From an uncultured Clostridia bacterium (GTDB lineage: Bacteria; Bacillota; Clostridia; Oscillospirales; Acutalibacteraceae), in contig CALHND010000007.1 of assembly GCA_938034875.1 (NCBI GenBank), positions 1-64,000 on the forward strand: DNA of 64,000 nt. Reading direction: 5' to 3'. The translations under genes and the position numbers were made by a program. The notes under the pieces were generated by a model. The model searched no databases. It saw only the letters and a list, made by a program, of their open reading frames with translations, and was not told the DNA's origin. The stretch's first letter is position 1, and the number at the start of each line of letters is the position of its first letter. Positions 1 through 9,049 of the stretch are shown here, one piece after another.

Positions 1-96
1 GAGGCATCGGGGGATTCGGCTGCGGAGGCATCGGGGGATTCGGCTGCGGAGGCATTGGTGGCCTCGGCTGCGGTGACATCGGTGGCCTCGGTTGCG
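1..96. repeat. 24-base tandem repeat, four units
   Basis: Four consecutive 24-base units (1-24, 25-48, 49-72, 73-96). The first two are identical and the other two are diverged. They are in frame with the minus-strand gene and encode its PQPNPPMP-type repeats. The array may continue beyond the window edge. Confidence 0.9.
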
Positions 97-235
97 GAGG
101 CATATTTTGCTGTATATCTTTATTTTGCGGTGCATTCCCTGCGCCACCGATAATAGTCCCTTGCGCGCTAGCCGCGTACCGCATCAGCTCCTGCCGATAG
201 CGTGAAATAAGTTTTTCAAGTTCGCTGTCCGCCAT
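1..235 (-). CDS. Proline-rich repeat protein, C-terminus beyond window
   Basis: Reading the minus strand from an ATG at 235 gives an open frame that runs off the window edge, about 78 codons. An AGAAAGG ribosome binding site lies about 11 bases upstream. The first 30 residues are a charged helix-like stretch (MADSELEKLISRYRQELM). After a short linker comes a proline-rich tail built from 8-residue units of the type PQPNPPMP, encoded by 24-base tandem repeats. No enzyme domain is visible. Similar small proline-rich proteins occur in spore coats and cell surfaces, but nothing here proves that role. It is divergent from the lipoprotein gene at 380. Confidence 0.6.
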   Translation of the reverse strand, partial: MADSELEKLISRYRQELMRYAASAQGTIIGGAGNAPQNKDIQQNMPPQPRPPMSPQPRPPMPPQPNPPMPPQPNPPMP

Positions 236-315
236 AATTCATCATACCTTTCTGTAACTTTTGTAATATATATGCAGTTTTTATTACCTATATAATTAAA
301 TTCGGGCAGAAATAC

Positions 316-344
316 TGGACATTTGTCCTAATATGGTGTATAAT
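316..344 (+). promoter_or_regulatory. Sigma-A-type promoter of the lipoprotein gene
   Basis: TGGACA (316-321) and TATAAT (339-344) are separated by exactly 17 bases. The start codon at 380 follows an SD-like GGAGGG. Confidence 0.7.
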
Positions 345-379
345 TTGACGGATAAATAAATTTATCGGAGGGCTTTTAT

Positions 380-1549
380 ATGAAATTTGTTAAAAGAATT
401 TCCGCGGCCGGTCTTGCCGCCGTTCTTGCGCTGACCATGACTGCTTGCCACCAGTCAAGAGAGGTCGTCGCATCATATGACGATATAGAAATTACCGGTG
501 GAATGTATCTTGCCATGCTGTTAGAAGCTGACAGCAACGCCCGCACACTTGTCATTGAACAATCCGCATCCGGCGGTGAAACTGCCTCGGCTGTATCCGA
601 CTATAATAAGGTTACCGTCTCTACAGACGATGGCGATGTTAAATACTATACTTATGTAACAGAAGAAGCTAAAAAGCTGATTCGCCAGTACATAGCCACC
701 GAAGTTCTTTCAAAAGAATATAATGTTACACTCAGTGACGAGGATCAGACAGGACTTGATGCGTATGTTACTTATTACTGGGATAGCTATGGCTACAGCG
801 CTATGTACGAGCCCAACGGTATCAGCCGTGATTCGTACACTGCTTATATGCGCAACGCAGGATATTTGCGAGGCAACCTGTTTACCGCTATTTACGGCAA
901 GGACGGCAAAACACCCATCGCCGAAACCGACATAAAAGATTACATGAACAAAAATTACTGCATTGCCAACATCATTTCAGAGAGCCTGTCTTCAACCGAC
1001 AGCGAAGGCAATACCGTTAATTTGTCCGACGCAGAGAAAGCCGAGCTGCTGAAAAAGCTAAACGGCTACGCTGAACGTCTTAACAAGGGCGAAAAGTTTG
1101 AGACGATTTACCACGAAGACAGCGGTACAACCCACGAGGACGAACATGATCACTCCGATGAAACTGCTGACACAAGCTCGGAGACTGCTTCCGATACAGA
1201 AACCACTGAAAATGAGGAAGAACATCTTGACCCGCTTGACAGCCATGCTACTTTGCTGTACAGCGAAGAAACCGGCAGCGAAAGCGAAAACTTCACTGAA
1301 ATTTATAAAATGAAAGTCGGCGAAGTTAAGGTTATTGAAACTGAAACCAGCTATTCATTAGTTGTAAAGGGTGATATTTCTGCTGACCCTTATTACCTTG
1401 ATAGCCTTGACCAGAGCATTCGCCAGCTTTTAAAGAGCGACGAGTTTAATAAGTTGCTCGAAGACAAAGGCGAGGAGCTCGACATTAAATTTGATGAAGG
1501 CGAAATCCGCTACCTGAGCCCGAAGAAAATTAATTACGACGTTTATTAA
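380..1549 (+). CDS. PrsA/SurA-like foldase lipoprotein
   Basis: Predicted exported lipoprotein of 389 residues. The N-terminus has a basic start (MKFVKR), a hydrophobic stretch and a lipobox-like end (LTMTAC, Cys at about 23). The overall plan resembles SurA/PrsA-type foldases: an N-terminal helical domain followed by a C-terminal part with the phrase 'MKVGEVKVIETETSYSLVVK', as in parvulin-like proteins. A complete canonical parvulin active site is not obvious. Between roughly residues 250 and 285 there is a His/Asp/Glu/Ser/Thr-rich insert that interrupts the domain. SD GGAGGG precedes the ATG, and the gene is monocistronic between its own promoter and terminator. Likely role: folding or quality control of exported proteins (inference). 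Confidence 0.65.
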   Translation: MKFVKRISAAGLAAVLALTMTACHQSREVVASYDDIEITGGMYLAMLLEADSNARTLVIEQSASGGETASAVSDYNKVTVSTDDGDVKYYTYVTEEAKKLIRQYIATEVLSKEYNVTLSDEDQTGLDAYVTYYWDSYGYSAMYEPNGISRDSYTAYMRNAGYLRGNLFTAIYGKDGKTPIAETDIKDYMNKNYCIANIISESLSSTDSEGNTVNLSDAEKAELLKKLNGYAERLNKGEKFETIYHEDSGTTHEDEHDHSDETADTSSETASDTETTENEEEHLDPLDSHATLLYSEETGSESENFTEIYKMKVGEVKVIETETSYSLVVKGDISADPYYLDSLDQSIRQLLKSDEFNKLLEDKGEELDIKFDEGEIRYLSPKKINYDVY

Positions 1550-1565
1550 TTAGCTAAAAAATAAA

Positions 1566-1601
1566 ACCTCATTCCGTATTAATCGGAATGAGGTTTTTTT
1601 T
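1566..1601 (+). terminator. Rho-independent terminator
   Basis: Perfect 10-bp stem (CCTCATTCCG/CGGAATGAGG) with a 7-base loop followed by eight T, immediately downstream of the lipoprotein gene. Confidence 0.92.
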
Positions 1602-1638
1602 GCACCGTGTTGATGTTGGCAATAAGAAAAGGTTCAGT

Positions 1639-2112
1639 TTAGTTTAATATTGCCACGCCAATGTTTAAATACAGAGCATAGCACAGCCAAATTAAATAGG
1701 GCAGTGTGAGGTATCCTGCACGCTCGTCAACATGGGAAAAGCGAATTACCATAATAATAACTACGGCTATCAATAATATAAGCTCAAATATTGCAAGCGT
1801 ATATAGCTGGCCGCGGAAGAAAATTATTGACCACAGGAAATTGAGAACAAGCTGAACATAATATGCTGACATGGCGTCCTTGGCATCTCTGCCACCGGTT
1901 GCTTGAACCAGATATGACGCGTAACCCATCATTAAGTACAGCAGTGTCCACACAATTGGAAAAACCCAGCCCGGGGGCGAAAGCGGCGGCTTATTCATAA
2001 CAGCGTATTTTTCTGCAAAGCTGCCCGACGCAAATGCAGACAGTCCCCCGACCGCTAATGGTATAGCCAACGCAATAAGTAATTTTTTAAGATTTATAAC
2101 TGCAACCTTCAT
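1639..2112 (-). CDS. tspO: TspO/MBR family membrane protein
   Basis: 157 residues with five hydrophobic segments. The family hallmark is present: the proline/tryptophan-rich stretch 'KPPLSPPGWVFPIVWTLLY' at about residues 40-60, then 'MGYASYLV'. TspO proteins bind tetrapyrroles and are linked to porphyrin or stress handling; the exact role in anaerobic Clostridia is unknown. Length matches the family. It stands alone, converging on the lipoprotein terminator. Confidence 0.92.
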   Translation of the reverse strand: MKVAVINLKKLLIALAIPLAVGGLSAFASGSFAEKYAVMNKPPLSPPGWVFPIVWTLLYLMMGYASYLVQATGGRDAKDAMSAYYVQLVLNFLWSIIFFRGQLYTLAIFELILLIAVVIIMVIRFSHVDERAGYLTLPYLIWLCYALYLNIGVAILN

Positions 2113-2508
2113 TATTTATACCCCGTTTCGGCAATCATCTAATATGATTGTATGCTGTTTTTGTAAAAATATACCGTTTATAAAGCAATTAACGCTCAGT
2201 TTGCTGGTATGAGCAATGCTTTTTTTAACAAGCATTATTATTTTTTTAAACAGCAATATTTATAAACAAAGCTAATAAAAAAGCTGGTGCTGTAATATAT
2301 TCATGCCACAAAAATTTAAGAACATAGGGAATATATAAGCCATGCAAACATTATATGAAGTAAAAATTTTTGTATAATATTAGACAATAATAAAGTTATA
2401 CATAATGTATAAAGAAAAAAACCGACTGTCTTATATTTCGTAAGACAGTCGGTTTTACTAATTTTATTGTTTTTGTCGCCGTAGTCGCTTTTTTTAAATC
2501 GGAAAATA
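2113..2508. other. AT-rich gap tspO-gyrA
   Basis: No gene is supported here. Apart from the gyrA terminator at 2419-2457 I see only AT-rich sequence that must contain the tspO promoter. Confidence 0.6.
2417..2457 (-). terminator. Terminator of the gyrB-gyrA operon
   Basis: Inverted repeat AAAACCGACTGTCTTA / TAAGACAGTCGGTTTT around a short loop. It has A-runs on one side and T-runs on the other, so it could work in both directions. Confidence 0.9.
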
Positions 2509-5127
2509 TTATTCCTCTGCGTCCTCGTCTGATTCGACCTCGTCGATTTCAACGTCGTCGGTTTCTGTCAAATCTTCTTCAACTGCGGCTTCTTCAGCAG
2601 CTAATTTCTCAGGAGTTTCTACTCCCTCGTCTGCGTGGCCGTCGTCAATGATTTCAACAGTTTCCTCCTCTTCACTGTGCTCAGCCAGCTCCATGGTGAC
2701 AACAAATGTCTCATCGTCAGGTTTCATTACCTGAACACCTCTGCCCGGGCGGGAAACAAGGCTAACCGATTCGGTGTAAACTCTGATAATTATGCCGCCG
2801 CTGGTGATAAGGATAGCATCATCATTTTCGTCAACTGCCTGAACCGCCGCAACTTTGCCAAATTTGGCTGTGCGGTAGTTGGTAATACCTTTTCCGCCAC
2901 GCGACTGCGTGCGGTAATTGTAGAATGGAGAGCGTCTGCCAAGACCCGTTTCTGTAACAGTAAGAAGCGTCTTTGCCTCGTCAACAATGACCATTCCGAC
3001 AACCTCATCATCGCCGCGCAAGGTAATTGCCTTAACACCGCGTGCAGTTCTGCCGATTGGACGGCAATCGGTTTCGTTGAAGCGGATTGCCCAGCCGTCA
3101 CGGGTAGCAACGAGCAGATCGTCATCTCCGTTTGTGAGCTGTACCCACTTAAGCTCGTCACCCTCGTCAAGAACGATAGCATTTATACCGCCCTTACGGT
3201 TGGAATCGTATTTATTAAGTTCGGTACGCTTAATGATACCTTTTTTGGTAACCATGCAAAGATATTTGCCCTCTTCGGTCAGGTCGTTTGCCTTAATCAT
3301 TACGCTGATCTTTTCTTCGGGTAAAAGGGGCAGTACGTTAACAATGTTAAGTCCCTTTGATGTACGGCTGCCCTCCGGCACTTCGTATGCCTTAAGCTTG
3401 TACATTCTGCCCATGTTGGTGAAGAAGAGCAGGCGGTCGTGCGACGAGCAGACGAACATATGCTTTGTAAGGTCCTCGTCACGATTGGTAGTGCCCTTTT
3501 TGCCGCGGCCACCTCTGTTTTGCAGGCCGAATTCATCAGAAACTACGCGCTTAATGTATCCCATCTGCGAAAGTGTGATGACATTTTCGGTTTCGGGGAT
3601 CAAATCTTCAATATCTACATCGCCGCTGACAGCGGTAATTTCGGTACGGCGGTCGTCTGCATACTTGTCGCGAATATTGAGCGCCTCGGTCTTAACAATG
3701 TCAAGAATAAGAGCTTGACTCGAAAGAATTTCCTGCAGTTCGCGGATTTTTTCTTTAATAGCTTGAAGTTCTTCCTCGATTTTGTCGCGTTCAAGTCCTG
3801 TCAACTGGCCAAGTCGCATCTGAACGATGGCGGTGGCCTGAATTTCACTTAAATTAAACCTCTCAATAAGGGCTTCCTTACCTTCGGATACTGATTTGGA
3901 AGCACGAAGAATGGCAATAACTTCGTCAATAAAGTCGAGCGCAATTTTTAAACCCTCTAAAATGTGGGCGCGCTCCTCAGCCTTACGCAAATCAAATCGT
4001 GTGCGGCGCTCAATAACTTCGCACTGGAAGTCAATGTAGTGCTGCAGCATTTCTTTAAGCGAAAGCACCTTTGGTCTGCCGTCAACAAGCGCCAAATTGA
4101 TAACGCCGAATGTCGACTGCAGCTTTGTGTATGCAAACAGCTTATTAAGAACGACCTGCGGATTAGCATCACGCTTTAAGTCAACTACAATGCGCATACC
4201 GCCGTCTCGCTTACTCGAATGGTCAACTACATCGTCGATACCCTCGACACGCTTTTCAACGGCAAGGTCATAAATTGCTTTTACAAGCTCTTTTTTATTA
4301 ACCATGTATGGAATTTCGGTAATGACAATGCGGAATTTGCCCGTTCTTGTCTCCTCAATTTCCGTTCTGGCACGCATGATGATTTTGCCGCGTCCGGTAG
4401 CGTATGCAGCACGAATGCCCGACATTCCCATAACGATACCTCCGGTTGGGAAGTCCGGTCCTTTAATGTGCTTGCACAGCTCGTCCAGCTCTGCGTCAGG
4501 ATTGTCAATGAGTGCGCACATTCCGTCAATAACCTCACCAAGATTGTGCGGAGGAATGTTGGTCGCCATACCTACAGCTATTCCCTGTGTGCCGTTTACA
4601 AGCAGGGTCGGGAAACGAGCCGGAAGTACCGACGGCTCACGCAGACGGTCATCATAGTTTGATACAAAATCAACCGTGTCTTTATCAATATCGTCAAGCA
4701 TGTGGGTTGACAGCTTATTCATTCTTGACTCTGTGTATCGGTACGCAGCGGCCGGGTAGCCGTCGATTGAACCGAAGTTACCGTGTCCGTCAACCAGCGG
4801 ATACCGCAAATAGAAATCCTGTGCCATGTGGACCATTGCATCGTAAACCGATGCATCGCCGTGCGGATGGTAACGACCGAGAACCGAACCAACGGTGTCG
4901 GCACATTTACGGTAGGGCTTATCAGGGGTCAAACCGTTTTCATACATTGTGTAAAGAATACGGCGATGGACGGGCTTAAATCCGTCGCGAACGTCGGGTA
5001 GCGCACGGCTGACGATAACCGACATGGAGTAGTCGAGAAAGCTTTTACTTACTTCGTCAACAATGTCTACGGGAACAATTTTGGTTTCCTCATCTTTAGG
5101 CCAAAATACTGTTTCTTTATCTGCCAT
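2509..5127 (-). CDS. gyrA: DNA gyrase subunit A
   Basis: 872-residue GyrA, the breakage-reunion subunit of the A2B2 gyrase that introduces negative supercoils. The N-terminal winged-helix/tower region contains the catalytic tyrosine in 'AAAYRYTE' (Tyr131). The C-terminal beta-pinwheel carries a GyrA-box variant 'QNRGGRG'. The quinolone-determining region reads 'HPHGDASVYDAMV': Ala92 sits where E. coli has Ser83, and Asp96 is conserved. The C-terminal 50 residues are extremely acidic, an extension of the usual tail. AAGGAGGTGG lies just before the ATG. It follows gyrB by 14 bases, so the two are surely one operon, closed by the terminator at 2417. Confidence 0.98.
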   Translation of the reverse strand: MADKETVFWPKDEETKIVPVDIVDEVSKSFLDYSMSVIVSRALPDVRDGFKPVHRRILYTMYENGLTPDKPYRKCADTVGSVLGRYHPHGDASVYDAMVHMAQDFYLRYPLVDGHGNFGSIDGYPAAAYRYTESRMNKLSTHMLDDIDKDTVDFVSNYDDRLREPSVLPARFPTLLVNGTQGIAVGMATNIPPHNLGEVIDGMCALIDNPDAELDELCKHIKGPDFPTGGIVMGMSGIRAAYATGRGKIIMRARTEIEETRTGKFRIVITEIPYMVNKKELVKAIYDLAVEKRVEGIDDVVDHSSKRDGGMRIVVDLKRDANPQVVLNKLFAYTKLQSTFGVINLALVDGRPKVLSLKEMLQHYIDFQCEVIERRTRFDLRKAEERAHILEGLKIALDFIDEVIAILRASKSVSEGKEALIERFNLSEIQATAIVQMRLGQLTGLERDKIEEELQAIKEKIRELQEILSSQALILDIVKTEALNIRDKYADDRRTEITAVSGDVDIEDLIPETENVITLSQMGYIKRVVSDEFGLQNRGGRGKKGTTNRDEDLTKHMFVCSSHDRLLFFTNMGRMYKLKAYEVPEGSRTSKGLNIVNVLPLLPEEKISVMIKANDLTEEGKYLCMVTKKGIIKRTELNKYDSNRKGGINAIVLDEGDELKWVQLTNGDDDLLVATRDGWAIRFNETDCRPIGRTARGVKAITLRGDDEVVGMVIVDEAKTLLTVTETGLGRRSPFYNYRTQSRGGKGITNYRTAKFGKVAAVQAVDENDDAILITSGGIIIRVYTESVSLVSRPGRGVQVMKPDDETFVVTMELAEHSEEEETVEIIDDGHADEGVETPEKLAAEEAAVEEDLTETDDVEIDEVESDEDAEE

Positions 5128-5141
5128 TTTCGTCCACCTCC

Positions 5142-7109
5142 TTAAACATCAAGATTTACTACATTGAGGGCGTTGTCCTCAATGAACTTACGGCGAGGCT
5201 CAACCTCGTCACCCATGAGCAGCGAGAATGTTGCATCGGCTGCTGCGGCATCGGCCATATCGACTTTTAGCATGGTACGTGTTTGGGGGTCCATGGTCGT
5301 TTCCCAAAGCTGTTCGGGGTCCATTTCACCAAGACCCTTGTACCGCTGAACGTCAACTTTTTCGCTGCCGCCCATTTCTTCGATATAATTGTTTCTTTCC
5401 TCTTCGGAAAAAGCATATTTAAAATTTTTGCCCTTTGATCCCTTTGCCGTAACTTTAAAAAGCGGCGGCTGGGCCAGGAATATATGTCCCTCTTCGATAA
5501 GGGCGGGCATATAGCGGAAGAAGAAGGTCAGCAGAAGTGTACGAATGTGCGCTCCGTCGACGTCGGCATCCGCCATAATAATTATTTTGTGATAACGCAG
5601 TTTTTCAATGTCAAAATCGTCACCGATTCCGGTGCCGAGCGCAATAACAACAGGAGTCAGCTTATCATTGCCGAAAACTTTATCAATGCGTGCTTTTTCA
5701 ACGTTGAGCATCTTACCCCACAGCGGCAAAATTGCCTGGTAGGTTTTGTTTCTGCCATCGCAAGCTGAGCCACCTGCCGAGTCTCCCTCGACGATGTAAA
5801 CTTCAGTTTTTGTTGCATCGTCAGAAATGCAGTCGGTCAATTTTTCGGGCATGCGTGATTTTGAAAGACCGATGCGGCTGCGAGTTGTCTCTCTTGCCTT
5901 TTGCGCTGCTTCACGAGCAGAAGCGGAAGCTATTGTCTTGCTTATAATGATTTTTGCGGTATTTGGATTGTTTTCAAGGTAATCCATGAACTGCTCGCCT
6001 ATCATTTGGCTTACCATGGTACCCATCCAGGTATTACCGAGCTTTGCCTTTGTCTGCGACTCGAACTGGGCATCCTCCAGCTTAACGCTGATTACCGCAA
6101 TCATGCCCTCTTGAACATCTTCACCTTTAAGATTGGTGTCGTTATCTTTTAAAAATTTAAACTTTCGTGCATATGCATTTACAACTCGGGTCAGAGCTGT
6201 CTTAAATGACGATTCGTGCGTACCACCGTCGATGGTGTGCATTGTATTTGCAAAAGAAATAATATTTGTGTCATAGCCGCTGTTAAATTGCAGGGCAATT
6301 TCTGCCGAGCCTTTATCGTTTCCGGTGGACATGTATATAACGTCGCTGTGAATGGGCTCTTTTTTCTTGCCCGACAGCAAATATTCACAGTAGCTCTTGA
6401 TACCGCCTTCGTAGTGGAAAGTCTCGCGGCGAGGCTCGTCCATTCCACGCAAATCGGATAGCGTAATTCTGATTCCGGCGTTAAGGAATGCCTGCTCCTG
6501 CAAGCGCTTTGCCAAAATGTCAAAATCATATACGGTAGTATCGGTAAAAATGGTTGGGTCGGGCTTAAATGTTACCATTGTTCCCGTTTCGTTGCAGTCT
6601 CCGATGTTATCTAGTTTTGTTACTGCCTTGCCTTGCTCGTAACGCTGTCTGTATATGTACTGGCCGTTACGAACTACAACCTCTAAATACTCAGACAGAG
6701 CGTTAACGACCGATGCGCCAACACCGTGCAAGCCACCCGCTACCTTATATCCGCCGTCGCCAAATTTACCGCCGGCGTGGAGAATAGTGTAAACTACTTC
6801 AACTGTGGGTATTCCCATTTTTGGATGCATTCCGACAGGGATACCGCGGCCGTTATCGGTTACACGGATGATGTCTCCGTCCAAAATGTCAACCTCAATG
6901 TGTGTGCAGTAGCCGGCAAGTGCCTCATCTATTGCGTTGTCTACGATTTCGTAAACGAGGTGATGCAGTCCGCGCTCGCCGGTTGATCCAATGTACATAC
7001 CGGGGCGTTTTCTGACCGCTTCAAGACCCTCCAATACTTGAATGGAGGATTCGTCATACTTTTCGGTGACAGGTGTGTTAAAATTGTGTTCGCTGTTTTC
7101 GATGCTCAC
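5142..7109 (-). CDS. gyrB: DNA gyrase subunit B
   Basis: GyrB ATPase subunit, about 655 residues. It has a GHKL ATP-binding domain ('DNAIDEAL', '[11 protein letters not shown]', '[14 protein letters not shown]') and a TOPRIM region with EGDSAGG (about residue 438) and the metal-binding DADVDG, ending in a typical RYKGLGEM segment. I place the start at the GTG at 7109, which has a perfect AAAGGAG at 9-base spacing. The frame stays open to a TTG at 7160, but that codon lacks any SD. No 170-residue proteobacterial insertion is present. First gene of the gyrB-gyrA operon, downstream of remB with a 263-base gap. Confidence 0.97.
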   Translation of the reverse strand: MSIENSEHNFNTPVTEKYDESSIQVLEGLEAVRKRPGMYIGSTGERGLHHLVYEIVDNAIDEALAGYCTHIEVDILDGDIIRVTDNGRGIPVGMHPKMGIPTVEVVYTILHAGGKFGDGGYKVAGGLHGVGASVVNALSEYLEVVVRNGQYIYRQRYEQGKAVTKLDNIGDCNETGTMVTFKPDPTIFTDTTVYDFDILAKRLQEQAFLNAGIRITLSDLRGMDEPRRETFHYEGGIKSYCEYLLSGKKKEPIHSDVIYMSTGNDKGSAEIALQFNSGYDTNIISFANTMHTIDGGTHESSFKTALTRVVNAYARKFKFLKDNDTNLKGEDVQEGMIAVISVKLEDAQFESQTKAKLGNTWMGTMVSQMIGEQFMDYLENNPNTAKIIISKTIASASAREAAQKARETTRSRIGLSKSRMPEKLTDCISDDATKTEVYIVEGDSAGGSACDGRNKTYQAILPLWGKMLNVEKARIDKVFGNDKLTPVVIALGTGIGDDFDIEKLRYHKIIIMADADVDGAHIRTLLLTFFFRYMPALIEEGHIFLAQPPLFKVTAKGSKGKNFKYAFSEEERNNYIEEMGGSEKVDVQRYKGLGEMDPEQLWETTMDPQTRTMLKVDMADAAAADATFSLLMGDEVEPRRKFIEDNALNVVNLDV

Positions 7110-7372
7110 CTTTATATTCTCCTTTATCGTTTGTCCGTTAACACGGCATTTATTTTGCAAATTAGTGGTATTTGCGATATATAGTAAACGGCAAAGCCTG
7201 TTTTTACTTAATTTAAGAGGTTATAAGTTTATAAAAGATTTTTTAAAGTCTGTTTTTTTGTGCTATATTGCAAAGTCTGCTCAGTTTATAAATCACTGCA
7301 AAACGGGGGCAAGAGTTTATAATACGTTACACCAATTTGTTCTTGTCTTACTCGCGGCTTGTCCGCTTTTTA

Positions 7373-7651
7373 TCACTTCAAAATGTTTTCGCCAAGGTTT
7401 CCTACTCGCTTAATAAGTGTTTGGGACGATATTTGCGAAAGATAAATTTTTCTTTGCGATCCGCTCTTTTTACTGCGGCATACTATAAACGATTTTGGTA
7501 AATCGTCGGTTACTGTTATCACTTCGTTTGCTCGCTGTGCTTGGTTAAGGTAGTTTCGCGTGTGCCGTGATATAGTAGAGGTGTCAAGGTCAAAAATGCC
7601 GATGATATCGTCTGTTTTTATAATGGTGTCTACGCCGATATGCAAAAACAT
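7373..7651 (-). CDS. remB: RemB/DUF370 extracellular-matrix regulator (YaaB)
   Basis: 92 residues. It starts 'MFLHIGVDTIIKTDDIIGIFDLDT', the usual beginning of the RemB/YaaB branch of DUF370. RemA-type proteins are DNA-binding regulators of matrix genes in Bacillus; RemB is their recF-gyrB-linked paralogue. The ATG at 7651 is preceded by AGGGGGTGG. The frame extends eight codons further upstream without an SD. Its position between recF and gyrB is the conserved Firmicutes location. The C-terminal third after 'KSFIV' is less conserved in appearance. Confidence 0.88.
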   Translation of the reverse strand: MFLHIGVDTIIKTDDIIGIFDLDTSTISRHTRNYLNQAQRANEVITVTDDLPKSFIVCRSKKSGSQRKIYLSQISSQTLIKRVGNLGENILK

Positions 7652-7752
7652 TTTGCCACCCCCTAAATATAACACTAATTAAGCCTGACATAACATGACA
7701 GTACTAAGTAAAAGACGGTAAAGATAATAAAAATAACGCTGATTTGTCAAAT

Positions 7753-8832
7753 TTACTCTGTATCCTCATGAACCTCGCCGTCAATAACGCAAAATGCACG
7801 ACCCGTTTTCATTTTATCTATTGAATTTTTGTCACAGCAGGTGATAAAAACCTGACGGCTGCCAATGTGGTTAAGAATGTAGTCCTGCCGCTGATCGTCA
7901 AGCTCACTCATTACATCATCAAGCAATATAATAGGCTGCTCGCCGCTGTTTTCGTACAAAATTGATGCCTCGCACAGCTTTAGCGTAAGCACGCATGAAC
8001 GCTGCTGTCCTTGCGAGCCAAATCTGCGTGCCGAATGTCCGTTTATCTCAACTTCGATGTCATCACGGTGGGGGCCTACCGAAGTAATGCCGCTAGCAAT
8101 ATCTTCGTTTCGGCTGCAAAATAGCATTTGCACAAGCTGCTGTTCGCTGTCTGCGGCTGTAATATACTGAATGTTTATTTTCTCTTTTCCGTGCGAAAGG
8201 CCCGAATAAATTTCGGGAGCAAATTTATTAATAAGCTCAACATAACGGCGGCGGTAACGAATTATCCGAGCGCCGAGCATTGCAATTTGCTGTTCGTACG
8301 CGTTAAGGATTTCGTCCAGTCCGCTGTGAAATCGCACATCTTTAAGCACCGAATTTCGCTGCGTGATTGCGCGGTTATATTTGCCTACAAGCGAGGTGAA
8401 GGCGGGATTTAGCTGAGAAATTGCCATATCAATGAATGACCGTCGTTCACTTGGCCCATCTTTTATTAAACTGAGATGGTCGGGCGAAAAAATTACACTG
8501 CGTACAATGCCGCCAAATTTGCTTGGCGACCCCTTTTTTACACCGTTTAATTCTGCGCCTTTGTTTTCGCCCAGCCGCAGCAAAGCTGTTTGCTCGCGGT
8601 TTTCGGCAAAAAAGTCCATTTTAAGCTCGGCATTTTTACTGTCGTATGCAATCAGCTCGCTGTCTTTTGATCCACGAAAACTTTTTGCTCCCGAAAAAAG
8701 CCAAATAGCTTCTAAAATATTTGTTTTGCCCTGAGCATTTTCGCCGTAAATGACATTTATACCGTCGCAAAAGCGGATTTCACCCTTTTTAAGGTTACGA
8801 AATCTGTCAAATTCAACGCGGCTGACAATCAC
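7753..8832 (-). CDS. recF: DNA replication/repair protein RecF
   Basis: 359 residues, standard RecF length. SMC-like ATPase with Walker A 'GENAQGKT' (30-37), a signature/Walker B region 'LLDDVMSELDDQRQ' near residue 305, and the opening 'FDRFRNLKKGEI' typical of RecF. With RecO and RecR it loads RecA at gapped DNA in the cytoplasm. The start codon is four bases from the yaaA stop, so recF is translationally close-coupled in the dnaA-dnaN-yaaA-recF operon. Confidence 0.96.
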   Translation of the reverse strand: MIVSRVEFDRFRNLKKGEIRFCDGINVIYGENAQGKTNILEAIWLFSGAKSFRGSKDSELIAYDSKNAELKMDFFAENREQTALLRLGENKGAELNGVKKGSPSKFGGIVRSVIFSPDHLSLIKDGPSERRSFIDMAISQLNPAFTSLVGKYNRAITQRNSVLKDVRFHSGLDEILNAYEQQIAMLGARIIRYRRRYVELINKFAPEIYSGLSHGKEKINIQYITAADSEQQLVQMLFCSRNEDIASGITSVGPHRDDIEVEINGHSARRFGSQGQQRSCVLTLKLCEASILYENSGEQPIILLDDVMSELDDQRQDYILNHIGSRQVFITCCDKNSIDKMKTGRAFCVIDGEVHEDTE

Positions 8833-8836
8833 TGTA

Positions 8837-9049
8837 TCATTCCTTTACGACTTTTAATTTTTCGCCCTCTATATCGACGATTTCACCGCCATAGAGTTTT
8901 TTTCCTCTCATGGTGCATATCTCATCATTAATTTTGACCAAGCCATCCTGAATGATAAGCTTTGCCTGACCGCCGCTTCCGACCAAATTTGCCAGCTTTA
9001 AAAGGCTGTCGAGGCGGATAAACTCAGTTGTAATTTTTATATCTGTCAT
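8837..9049 (-). CDS. yaaA: S4-domain RNA-binding protein YaaA
   Basis: 70-residue protein that is almost entirely an S4 RNA-binding fold ('IRLDSLLKLANLVGSGGQAK' then 'VKINDEICTMRGKKLYGGE'). This is the small protein always found between dnaN and recF in Firmicutes; its RNA target is not firmly known. Its start overlaps the dnaN stop by ATGA (9046-9049), indicating translational coupling. Confidence 0.93.
   Translation of the reverse strand: MTDIKITTEFIRLDSLLKLANLVGSGGQAKLIIQDGLVKINDEICTMRGKKLYGGEIVDIEGEKLKVVKE

Noticed and set aside
2160..2260. GCTCA/TGAGC stem before a T-run as a further terminator
   Set aside because: Stem of five bases with a long loop is too weak and no gene ends there.
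2635..4979. Long open frames on the plus strand opposite gyrA (up to 243 codons)
   Set aside because: They mirror gyrA codon structure, lack SDs and have no recognisable protein features.
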